Of a DNA stretch of 64,000 nt, positions 42,746-49,962 are shown one piece after another. The stretch comes from an uncultured Bacteroidales bacterium (lineage in GTDB: Bacteria > Bacteroidota > Bacteroidia > Bacteroidales > F082). Every line of letters begins with the position of its first letter. Position 1 is the first letter of the stretch. Below the pieces are notes generated by a model. The model ran no database searches. It worked only from the letters and a program-made list of their open reading frames with translations, and was not told where the DNA came from. Made by a program: the position numbers and the translations under genes. The stretch spans positions 43,151 to 107,150 of the forward strand of contig ONKA01000017.1 of NCBI GenBank assembly GCA_900318265.1, in the 5' to 3' direction.

Positions 42746-42842
42746 TTAGTCGTCATAGCGGGCTTGACCCGCTATCTCCTGAAGAAAAGGGTGTCCCTTC
42801 TTTTTCAGGAGATGGCGGATGTGCCTCCGCCATGACGACTAA
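42746..42842. repeat. REP-like composite palindrome, family GTCATNGCGGGCTTGACC
   Basis: TTAGTCGTCA (42746-42755) mirrors TGACGACTAA (42833-42842). Inside, CTCCTGAA (42777-42784) mirrors TTCAGGAG (42804-42811), and a smaller hairpin lies in each arm (AGCGGGCTTGACCCGCT, GGCGGATGTGCCTCCGCC). Confidence 0.9.
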
Positions 42843-42886
42843 AGAAAAGGTTATAGTACCATATAAAATCGATTAACAACACACTT

Positions 42887-43936
42887 ATGAAAACTGAGTA
42901 TTTTCTATTAGGTTTGGTTTGTGTTGGGCTCTTCGCCTGCACCTCAACCCCTAAGACAGAGACCTTTAAGGTCAATGTGAACCTCGCCAATGCCGACGGC
43001 AAGTTGGTCTATCTGCAAAAGGACGGGCAGACACTGGATTCGGCAGTGATTGCCAACTGGGATGCTGTTTTCAACACACCTGTTTGCAACGATAACGAGA
43101 TGTATAGCATCATGCTGCAAGGCTGGCGTCGTCCCTTCCCGTTCTTCACCGACAATGTTGACGTGACTCTTGAAGGTGATGCGCAAAACCCCAACGCCAT
43201 CTTGGTGAAAGGCTCTGCGTCGCAAGACCGACTCAATGCCTTCACTCAAAGTTATAACGAGCTTGAAGAGAAATTGGAGGCCGACAGCACGATGGCCCAA
43301 GCCGATAAGGACGAAGTCCTGAAGATGCAATGCTTCGACTATGTGTGGGAAAACCCCACCGACCCCGTGGCGCATTATGTGCTTTATCGTTACAAGTGGG
43401 CCTTCGGTCCCTGCGAGCTGCGCACGATGATCGACAACATCCATCATGCCGACAGCACGCTCAGCACCGCCAACCTAAAACTGGCCGAGGAATACGTGGA
43501 GAAGCAAGAGCGCGTGCAAGCGGGTCAACCCATCATCGACTTCACCCAAAACGATGCTGATGGCAATCCTGTGACACTGTCGCAGTTGGCCGAAGGTAAA
43601 CTCCTGCTGGTCGACTTCTGGGCTTCGTGGTGCCCTGACTGCCGTAAGGCTAATCCCGATGTGGTGGCAGCCTATGAGAAATACCACGATCAAGGTTTTG
43701 ACGTGCTCGGCGTTTCGTTCGATACCGAAAAGGAGAAATGGCTTGCTGCTATCGAGAAGGATGGCCTTACCTGGACCCACGTTTCCGACTTGCAAGGCTG
43801 GAACAACGCCGCTGGAGCCTTGTATGCTATCTCATTCATCCCACAGAATGCCCTCATTAAGGACGGCATGATTGTCGCCCGCAACCTGGAAGGGGAGGAG
43901 TTGATGGAGGAGATTGGAAGGCAGTTGGCCAACTAA
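42887..43936 (+). CDS. DUF4369-thioredoxin lipoprotein 2 (CPDC)
   Basis: 349 residues, paralogue of the gene at 41630. Lipobox GLFAC, DUF4369-like domain (FKVNVNLANADGKLVYLQKD), C-terminal thioredoxin domain with WASWCPDCRKANP. The redox site is CPDC instead of CGPC, which should change its redox potential. Periplasmic. The REP element at 42746 separates the two copies. Confidence 0.87.
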   Translation: MKTEYFLLGLVCVGLFACTSTPKTETFKVNVNLANADGKLVYLQKDGQTLDSAVIANWDAVFNTPVCNDNEMYSIMLQGWRRPFPFFTDNVDVTLEGDAQNPNAILVKGSASQDRLNAFTQSYNELEEKLEADSTMAQADKDEVLKMQCFDYVWENPTDPVAHYVLYRYKWAFGPCELRTMIDNIHHADSTLSTANLKLAEEYVEKQERVQAGQPIIDFTQNDADGNPVTLSQLAEGKLLLVDFWASWCPDCRKANPDVVAAYEKYHDQGFDVLGVSFDTEKEKWLAAIEKDGLTWTHVSDLQGWNNAAGALYAISFIPQNALIKDGMIVARNLEGEELMEEIGRQLAN

Positions 43937-43954
43937 TCTTTATTGGTTTTCACT

Positions 43955-44695
43955 TTAGGATATCCTAGCCCACGCCACAAAAGGTGGGTTAGGGTATTCT
44001 TTTTTACTGTATTCCAAAGGTTGCCCGTCGCTGATGCGAAGTATCTTGCCTCCAGCGGCGCGGAGGATGGCATCGGCGGCGGCGGTGTCCCATTCCTTGG
44101 TCTTGCTGTAACAGACATAGACATCGGCGCTGCCTTCGGCCAGACGGGCGAATTTCAGGCTGCTGCCTTGGGTGTCGATGACCAAATCGGGATGGGTTGG
44201 GCGCAATACCTTATTAATATATGCGTCTACCTCGGGTGTGCGGTGCGAACGGCTGACCAAAACCGTGTAGGGACGCACGGCGTGCGTCCGCTGGGTTACG
44301 GGCGGACACACGCAGTGTGTCCCTACAGCGTACCACAATTGATTGGTCACTGGCGCATAAATCACACCCAAGACGGGTTGTTTGTCATCAATCAGGGCGA
44401 TGTTGACTGTGAATTCGCCGTTGCGGTTCACAAATTCGACCGTGCCGTCCAATGGGTCGACGAGCCAATACCGCTTAAATTGGGAACGGTCGGGAGGCAG
44501 GTCTTCCTCGCTGACAAAAGGCAAGCCCGTGGGTTTCAAGATTTCCTTGATGATATTGCTGGCACGAAGGTCAGCCTGGGTGACGGGCGAATCATCGTCC
44601 TTGGTATAGACCTCGAAAGGCTGTGCATACACTTCCATGATGGCCTTCCCTGCTTCGAGGGCTGCATGTTTGGCTAATTCTAGTAGTTGTTCCAT
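43955..44695 (-). CDS. cysQ: CysQ, 3'(2'),5'-bisphosphate nucleotidase
   Basis: 246 residues. Inositol-monophosphatase fold: FVSEEDLPP, the metal-binding DPLDGT (80-85), and the C-terminal KEWDTAAADAILRAAGG. It hydrolyses PAP from sulfate assimilation to AMP. A REP element is inserted within the frame (44266-44327) and is translated as a Cys/Pro/Thr-rich loop (GTHCVCPPVTQRTHAVRP) where orthologues have a short surface loop. TATCTTTGCACCATG sits at the start, implying a nearly leaderless mRNA. Confidence 0.93.
   Translation of the reverse strand: MEQLLELAKHAALEAGKAIMEVYAQPFEVYTKDDDSPVTQADLRASNIIKEILKPTGLPFVSEEDLPPDRSQFKRYWLVDPLDGTVEFVNRNGEFTVNIALIDDKQPVLGVIYAPVTNQLWYAVGTHCVCPPVTQRTHAVRPYTVLVSRSHRTPEVDAYINKVLRPTHPDLVIDTQGSSLKFARLAEGSADVYVCYSKTKEWDTAAADAILRAAGGKILRISDGQPLEYSKKEYPNPPFVAWARIS
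44266..44327. repeat. REP element inside the cysQ coding frame
   Basis: A 25-base arm at 44266-44290 (TGTAGGGACGCACGGCGTGC...) mirrors one at 44303-44327 (...CAGTGTGTCCCTACA) around a 12-base centre; each arm also forms its own hairpin. The frame stays open through it. Family related to 39071 and 52253. Confidence 0.9.
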
Positions 44696-44718
44696 GGTGC
44701 AAAGATAGTTTTTTATTG

Positions 44719-44826
44719 CTTTTGGCCACTGGCTACTGGCAGAATTCCCCTGGCTTTAGGAGATTGCGGATCGAGTCCGCAATGACGCCTTGGGGAAGGG
44801 ATTGCCAGAAGCCAGTGGCCAAAAGC
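44719..44826. repeat. nested REP-like palindrome, family GGCCACTGGC
   Basis: Outer arms CTTTTGGCCACTGGCTACTG... (44720-44742) and ...AGCCAGTGGCCAAAAG (44803-44825) enclose a GGAGATTGCGGATC / GAGTCCGCAATGACG hairpin like one arm of the element at 42746. This looks like one repeat inserted in another. Confidence 0.88.
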
Positions 44827-44908
44827 CAGAAGCATATTTATAATACTGAAAACCAATGATATAATAAAAAATTTTCAAAAAAGTTGGCTTTATCATCTTT
44901 TATTCCAC

Positions 44909-44916
44909 TAATTTTG
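44909..44916 (+). promoter_or_regulatory. vegetative -7 element for topA
   Basis: TAATTTTG with TTGGC about 20 bases upstream (44884-44888), fitting the TTTG-N19-TAnnTTTG pattern; ATG at 44969. Confidence 0.55.
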
Positions 44917-44968
44917 CACGCGAAAATTTTTGGGTTGTAGCTGTACCCTTTAGCGTAAAAATGAGACT

Positions 44969-47290
44969 ATGGCAAAGAATTTAGTTATCGTGGAGTCACC
45001 GGCCAAAGCCAAGACCATCGAAGGGTTTTTGGGCAAAGAATACACGGTGAAGTCGAGTTATGGACATGTGCGCGACTTGAACAAGAATACCTTGAGTGTC
45101 GATATCGAAAACGATTTTGAACCCGAATACGAGATTTCGGACGACAAGAAAGCCTTGGTGGCCGAGTTGCGGAAACTCTCGAAAGCCGCCGACACGGTGT
45201 GGCTGGCGTCCGATGAGGACCGCGAGGGAGAATCCATCTCGTGGCATCTCTATGAAGCCCTCGACCTGAAGAAGAAAGACACCAAGCGTATCGTCTTCCA
45301 CGAAATCACCAAAACCGCCATCCTCGATGCCATCGAGAACCCGCGCGACATCGACATGGGTCTCGTGGCCGCCCAGCAGGCTCGCCGCGTGCTCGACCGC
45401 CTTGTCGGTTATGAGTTGTCGCCCCTGCTGTGGAAGAAGGTGAAGCCCTCGCTGTCGGCAGGCCGTGTGCAGTCGGTGGCCGTGCGCCTCATCGTCGAAC
45501 GCGAGGAAGAGATCAAGAACTTTGTTCAGACAAGCGCCTATCGCATCATGGCGCAGTTCACCTTCATGAAAGACGGACAGGAGTACAGCCTCACCGCTGA
45601 GTTGCCCCACCGTTTCGACACGGAAGAAGAGACCCGCAAGTTCTTGGAATCGTGCGTCAACGCTGGCTATAAGGTGGATTCCATCGAGAAGAAACCGGCC
45701 ACGCGCTATCCCGCACCGCCTTTCACCACTTCCACTTTGCAACAGGAAGCCGCCAGAAAACTCGGTTTCTCGGTCGCCAACACGATGCGCATCGCCCAGC
45801 AGCTCTACGAATCAGGTAAGATCACCTATATGCGTACCGACTCCGTCAACCTCTCGAAGCTTGCCCTCGGCATGGCCAAGAAGGAAATCACGGAGAACTA
45901 TGGCGCAGAATATGTGAAGACCCGCCAATACCAAACCAAGACCAAGGGCGCACAAGAGGCCCACGAAGCCATCCGCCCGACCTACTTGGACCAACATACC
46001 ATCAAAGGCACTGCCGACGAGCGCAAGCTCTATGAGCTGATTTGGAAGCGCACCATCGCATCGCAAATGGCTGACGCTCAGATGGAACGCACCAATGTGA
46101 ACATCGGCATCTCAACTAGCGACAAACAGTTTGTCGCCACAGGTGAGGTCATCCTCTTCGACGGTTTTCTGAAGGTCTACATGGAGAGCTACGATGACGA
46201 CCGCGCTGAAGACACTGCCGCCATCTTGCCGCCCATCGAGAAAGGCACCGTGCTCGACATGGAGAAGATGGAAGCCCAGCAACGCTATACGCGTCACCCG
46301 TTGCGCTACACCGAGGCCAGCCTCGTGAAGAAGATGGAAGAACTCGGCATCGGTCGTCCTTCCACTTACGCCCCGACCATCTCCACCATCCAAAAGCGCG
46401 AGTATGTCACCAAGGGCGATGTGAAAGGAGAACCCCAGTCGTTTAAGATAATTACGTTGAAAAACGGCAAGATTACCGAAAAGATGGGCAAAGAAAACTA
46501 CGGTGCCGAGAAGGGCAAGCTGTTGCCCACCGACATCGGTGTCTTGGTGAACAAGTTCCTGATCCAATACTTCGAGAGCATCATCGACTACAACTTCACC
46601 GCCAACGTGGAGAAGGAATTCGACAAGATTGCCGAAGGCAAACGCAAGTGGAACGCCATGATCAAAGACTTCTACAAAGGCTTCCACAAGCAGATTGTGT
46701 CCACCACGGAGCATTCAGGCAAGTTCAGCGGCGAGAAGATGCTCGGCATCGACCCCGCTACGGGCAAGAAAGTCTACGTGAAGGTCGGTCGTTTCGGTCC
46801 AGTGGCCCAGATTGGCGACACCGAATCGGAAGAGAAGCCGCGTTTCGCTGGCTTGAAGAAGGACATGAGCATCGAGAGCGTGACTTTGGAAGAAGTGCTG
46901 AAGCTTTTCGACTTCCCGCGCAGTCTCGGTGAGTATGAAGGCAAGGAAATCACTGTGGCCGTGGGTCGTTTTGGCCCGTATGTGAAGCACGACAACAAGT
47001 TCTACAGCCTCGCCAAGACCGATAACCCCGCCTTGGTGGACTGCGACCGCGCCGTGGAAATCATTAACGAGAAACGTCAAAAGGACCTGAACAACATCAT
47101 TCGTTCCTTCGACCAAGACCCCGACATGCAGGTGCTGAACGGCCGCTTCGGACCTTACATCGCTTACAAGAAGAGCAACTACAAGATCCCGAAAGGCACC
47201 GAGCCCTCCACCTTGACCTACGAACAGTGCAAAGCCATCGTGGAAGACCCGAAGAACGCACCGAAGAAGAAGGTGGTGAAGAAGAAATAA
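44969..47290 (+). CDS. topA: DNA topoisomerase I
   Basis: 773 residues. TOPRIM domain from NLVIVESPAKAKTIEGFLG with DEDREGE, catalytic tyrosine in KITYMRTDSVNLS (about 287), and two GRFGPYV-type C-terminal zinc-less repeats (VGRFGPVAQIGD, VGRFGPYVKHDN, NGRFGPYIAYKK). Relaxes negative supercoils. Lys-rich end (KKKVVKKK). Confidence 0.97.
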   Translation: MAKNLVIVESPAKAKTIEGFLGKEYTVKSSYGHVRDLNKNTLSVDIENDFEPEYEISDDKKALVAELRKLSKAADTVWLASDEDREGESISWHLYEALDLKKKDTKRIVFHEITKTAILDAIENPRDIDMGLVAAQQARRVLDRLVGYELSPLLWKKVKPSLSAGRVQSVAVRLIVEREEEIKNFVQTSAYRIMAQFTFMKDGQEYSLTAELPHRFDTEEETRKFLESCVNAGYKVDSIEKKPATRYPAPPFTTSTLQQEAARKLGFSVANTMRIAQQLYESGKITYMRTDSVNLSKLALGMAKKEITENYGAEYVKTRQYQTKTKGAQEAHEAIRPTYLDQHTIKGTADERKLYELIWKRTIASQMADAQMERTNVNIGISTSDKQFVATGEVILFDGFLKVYMESYDDDRAEDTAAILPPIEKGTVLDMEKMEAQQRYTRHPLRYTEASLVKKMEELGIGRPSTYAPTISTIQKREYVTKGDVKGEPQSFKIITLKNGKITEKMGKENYGAEKGKLLPTDIGVLVNKFLIQYFESIIDYNFTANVEKEFDKIAEGKRKWNAMIKDFYKGFHKQIVSTTEHSGKFSGEKMLGIDPATGKKVYVKVGRFGPVAQIGDTESEEKPRFAGLKKDMSIESVTLEEVLKLFDFPRSLGEYEGKEITVAVGRFGPYVKHDNKFYSLAKTDNPALVDCDRAVEIINEKRQKDLNNIIRSFDQDPDMQVLNGRFGPYIAYKKSNYKIPKGTEPSTLTYEQCKAIVEDPKNAPKKKVVKKK

Positions 47291-47300
47291 ACAAACGAGA

Positions 47301-47327
47301 GCGGCGGAAGCAATTCTGCCGCTTTTT
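47301..47327 (+). terminator. topA terminator
   Basis: GCGGCGGAA-GCAA-TTCTGCCGC: a nine-pair stem with one G-T and a GNRA tetraloop, followed by TTTTTC. Begins 10 bases after the topA stop. Confidence 0.88.
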
Positions 47328-47390
47328 CTTTGTTTTTTTCATGCAATCCAAATAAATTCCTATTTTTGCAATCTTAATCAGACGCGGTTA

Positions 47391-47470
47391 GCGTCACTGC
47401 GAGGTACGAAGCAGTCTAGATATGAAACTTATACCCTAGATTGCTTCGTCGTTCCTCCTCGCAATGACGC
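47391..47470. repeat. REP-like palindrome, family GCGTCANTGCGAGG
   Basis: GCGTCACTGCGAGGTACGAA... (47391-47419) mirrors ...TTCCTCCTCGCAATGACGC (47436-47470). It fills the gap between the topA terminator and the DHS-like gene. Confidence 0.88.
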
Positions 47471-47529
47471 AAAGCGACGACAAGCAAAAAACTTAATCTT
47501 TGAATTTTAAATCTTAAATCTGAAATACA

Positions 47530-48564
47530 ATGGAGAAAAAAGACTTACTGAAAGACGTTGTCGAACATATCGACATTAAGAAGTATGACTCGACCGAACT
47601 CATCAATGCCATGCGCAAGATGTCGTTCACCTCGCGCGACACCGCTCGTGCCGCCGACATCCTCTGCCAGATGATTGCGGAGAAGGACTGCACCAACATC
47701 CTCACCATCGCTGGTTCCACCTCGGCCGCCGGCTGCATGCAGGTGTATGTGGAGATGGTCAGAAACAAGATGGTTGACGCCGTGGTCAGCACGGGTGCCA
47801 GCATCATCGACATGGACCTCTTCGAAGCCCTTGGCTACAAGCACTACATCGGCACGAAGGAGAATGTCATCCCCGACACCAAACTGCGTGAACTCTACAT
47901 CGACCGTATCTACGATACCTTCATCGACGAGGAAGAGCTGCAAGCCTGCGACCAAGCCACCTGCGACGTGGCCGACACGCTGGAGTGCCGTCCCTACAGC
48001 AGCCGCGAGTTCCTCTATGAGGTCGGCAAATGGCTGGCCAACGGTCATGGCGTGAAGAAGGAAAGCCTCATCCAGACCTGCTATGAGTGCGGCGTGCCGA
48101 TCTTCTGCCCCGCCTTCAGCGACAGTTCGGCTGGCTTCGGCATCGGTAAGCACCAGTGGCTCCGCAAGAAAGCCGGCAAGCCTTATGTCAGCATCGACTC
48201 GGTGGCCGACTTCCTCGAACTCACCGAAATCAAGATGAACAGCCCGCAATCGGGCCTCTTCATGGTTGGTGGCGGCACGCCCAAGAACTTCGCACAGGAC
48301 ACTGTTGTTTGCGCTGAAATCTTGGGTCACGAAGTGCCTATGCACAAATATGCCATCCAGATCACCGTGGCCGACGTGCGCGACGGTGCCTGCTCATCAT
48401 CAACGTTGCTCGAGGCTGGCTCATGGGGCAAGGTGAGCGAAGAGCTCCAACAGATGGTCTATGCCGAAGGCACCACCGTTATCCCCGCCATCGTCAGCTA
48501 CGCCTACCACAACGCACCGTGGCGTGAGCGTGAGTATAAGAACTGGCAGAAACTTTATAAATAA
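47530..48564 (+). CDS. deoxyhypusine synthase-like protein (polyamine-linked)
   Basis: 344 residues. DHS fold with NAD-binding motifs TIAGSTSAAGCMQVYVEM and VDAVVSTGASIIDMDLFE, and the catalytic lysine in AGSWGKVS (K301). Bacteria lack eIF5A, so family members act as homospermidine synthases or in other spermidine-dependent transfers; the exact reaction is not clear. The arginase-fold gene follows after a REP element, and a peptidylarginine deiminase gene follows that. Confidence 0.85.
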   Translation: MEKKDLLKDVVEHIDIKKYDSTELINAMRKMSFTSRDTARAADILCQMIAEKDCTNILTIAGSTSAAGCMQVYVEMVRNKMVDAVVSTGASIIDMDLFEALGYKHYIGTKENVIPDTKLRELYIDRIYDTFIDEEELQACDQATCDVADTLECRPYSSREFLYEVGKWLANGHGVKKESLIQTCYECGVPIFCPAFSDSSAGFGIGKHQWLRKKAGKPYVSIDSVADFLELTEIKMNSPQSGLFMVGGGTPKNFAQDTVVCAEILGHEVPMHKYAIQITVADVRDGACSSSTLLEAGSWGKVSEELQQMVYAEGTTVIPAIVSYAYHNAPWREREYKNWQKLYK

Positions 48565-48667
48565 TGCTGAATTAGGAATTATGAATGCTGAATGGGAGCA
48601 AAGCCCAGAGCGCATTGCACCATTCAGCATTCTTCATTCAGCATTCCACATTCATCATTCAGCATTA
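48563..48667. repeat. REP-like inverted repeat, family TGCTGAATG
   Basis: AATGCTGAATTAGGAATTAT... on the left and ...CATTCATCATTCAGCATT on the right, with TGAATGGGAG / CATTCAGCATTCTTC inside. Same family as 40172 and 59301. It separates the DHS-like and ureohydrolase-like genes. Confidence 0.85.
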
Positions 48668-48671
48668 ATAA

Positions 48672-49847
48672 ATGGACATCAGCATCTTCCTTGAACCCGT
48701 CGCTGAGAAGTGTTTCAGCACGGTCTATCGTCCAGGAAAGAAGACCTTGGGCGAGAGTATCGACATCTATCGCAACGAGGAGACATTTCCTGACCTCGAA
48801 GGCGTGGATTTGGCCATCATCGGCGTCAAGGAGGAACGCGGTGCGGTCGACAACAAAGGCTGCGCCGACGGTGTGGACTACATCAGAAAAGCCCTCTATC
48901 CGCTTTTCAACCATTGGCCCCAACTTCATATCATTGACTTGGGCGACATCAAGATCGGGAAAGAACTCAACGACACCCATTATGCCGTTAATCAGGTGCT
49001 TACCGAACTGATGAAGAATAAGATTGTGCCTATCGTCATCGGTGCGGGACAAGACCTCACCTATACGATGTACCAAGTGTATGAGCCTACGGGCAAACTC
49101 ATCAACATCGCTGCCGTCGACCCCATGTTCGACATCGGCAACGACAAGGAAGCCCTCAACTCACATTCCTATCTCAGCCATATCATCCTGCATCAGCCCA
49201 ATTTCCTGTTCAACTTCACCAATATCGGTTATCAGTCGTATTATGTTGACACAGAGAATATTGAACTAATGAAACAGCTGCTCTTCGACGCCTATCGTTT
49301 GGGCAGCATCAAGCAAAACATCGAACAAACCGAGCCGCTCATCCGCAACGCCAACCTCTTAAGTTTCGACATCTCAGCCATCCGTGCCGCCGACGCACCG
49401 GGTGTAAAGAACGCTTCGCCTAACGGTTTCAACGGCGAAGAGGCTTGCCGCATGACACGCTATGCCGGACTGAGCTATAAGCTCTCGTCCATTGGTTTCT
49501 TCGAATACAACCCACATTACGACATCAACTCGCGCACGGCCAATCTCATCGCCGAGATGATCTGGTATTTCATCGAAGGCTTCTCCAGCCGTCAGGACGA
49601 CATCCCCACCTTGGAAAGCAACGATTTCAAGCGATACATCGTACAAATCAGTGACAATCAAAATGATATAGTCTTTTTGTGCCATAAGATTACGGGCAAG
49701 TGGTGGATGGACATGTCGTTCCTGCAAAACGACGACCAACGCTATGAGCGACATCATTTCATCCCCTGCTCCAAGGAAGACTACGACCAAGCCATGCGCA
49801 ATGAATTGCCCGACAAATGGTGGCAGTTCTACCAGAAGTTGATGTGA
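48672..49847 (+). CDS. ureohydrolase-fold (arginase/agmatinase) protein with altered metal site
   Basis: 391 residues. The fold is recognisable (IVPIVIGAGQDLTYT; NIAAVDPMFDIGNDKE; LLSFDISAIRAADAPG), but the Mn-ligand motifs differ from arginase: GGDHS reads GAGQD (124-128), DAHxD reads DPMFD (150-154), and SFDxDxxDP reads SFDISAIRAAD. Two His ligands and one Asp are missing, so a binuclear Mn site is unlikely. It may be a pseudoenzyme or have another metal or role. It starts 5 bases after a REP element and follows the DHS-like gene, suggesting an arginine/polyamine link. Confidence 0.8.
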   Translation: MDISIFLEPVAEKCFSTVYRPGKKTLGESIDIYRNEETFPDLEGVDLAIIGVKEERGAVDNKGCADGVDYIRKALYPLFNHWPQLHIIDLGDIKIGKELNDTHYAVNQVLTELMKNKIVPIVIGAGQDLTYTMYQVYEPTGKLINIAAVDPMFDIGNDKEALNSHSYLSHIILHQPNFLFNFTNIGYQSYYVDTENIELMKQLLFDAYRLGSIKQNIEQTEPLIRNANLLSFDISAIRAADAPGVKNASPNGFNGEEACRMTRYAGLSYKLSSIGFFEYNPHYDINSRTANLIAEMIWYFIEGFSSRQDDIPTLESNDFKRYIVQISDNQNDIVFLCHKITGKWWMDMSFLQNDDQRYERHHFIPCSKEDYDQAMRNELPDKWWQFYQKLM

Positions 49848-49936
49848 TTTTTTGGGATTCGCTTCGCGAAGAAATACGCAGTAAGATTGTGATTTGATTT
49901 TTGAAAGATTTCTTGCCGTAGGCAATCCCAAATTAG

Positions 49937-49944
49937 TATCTTTG
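49937..49944 (+). promoter_or_regulatory. vegetative -7 element
   Basis: TATCTTTG, 18 bases before the ATG at 49963. Confidence 0.6.
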
Positions 49945-49962
49945 CCGCAAATTTTTCGAACT

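Noticed and set aside
44883-44900. Possible -24/-12 element before topA (TTGGC)
   Set aside because: No TTG at the required 7-base distance; the sequence fits the -33 part of a vegetative promoter.
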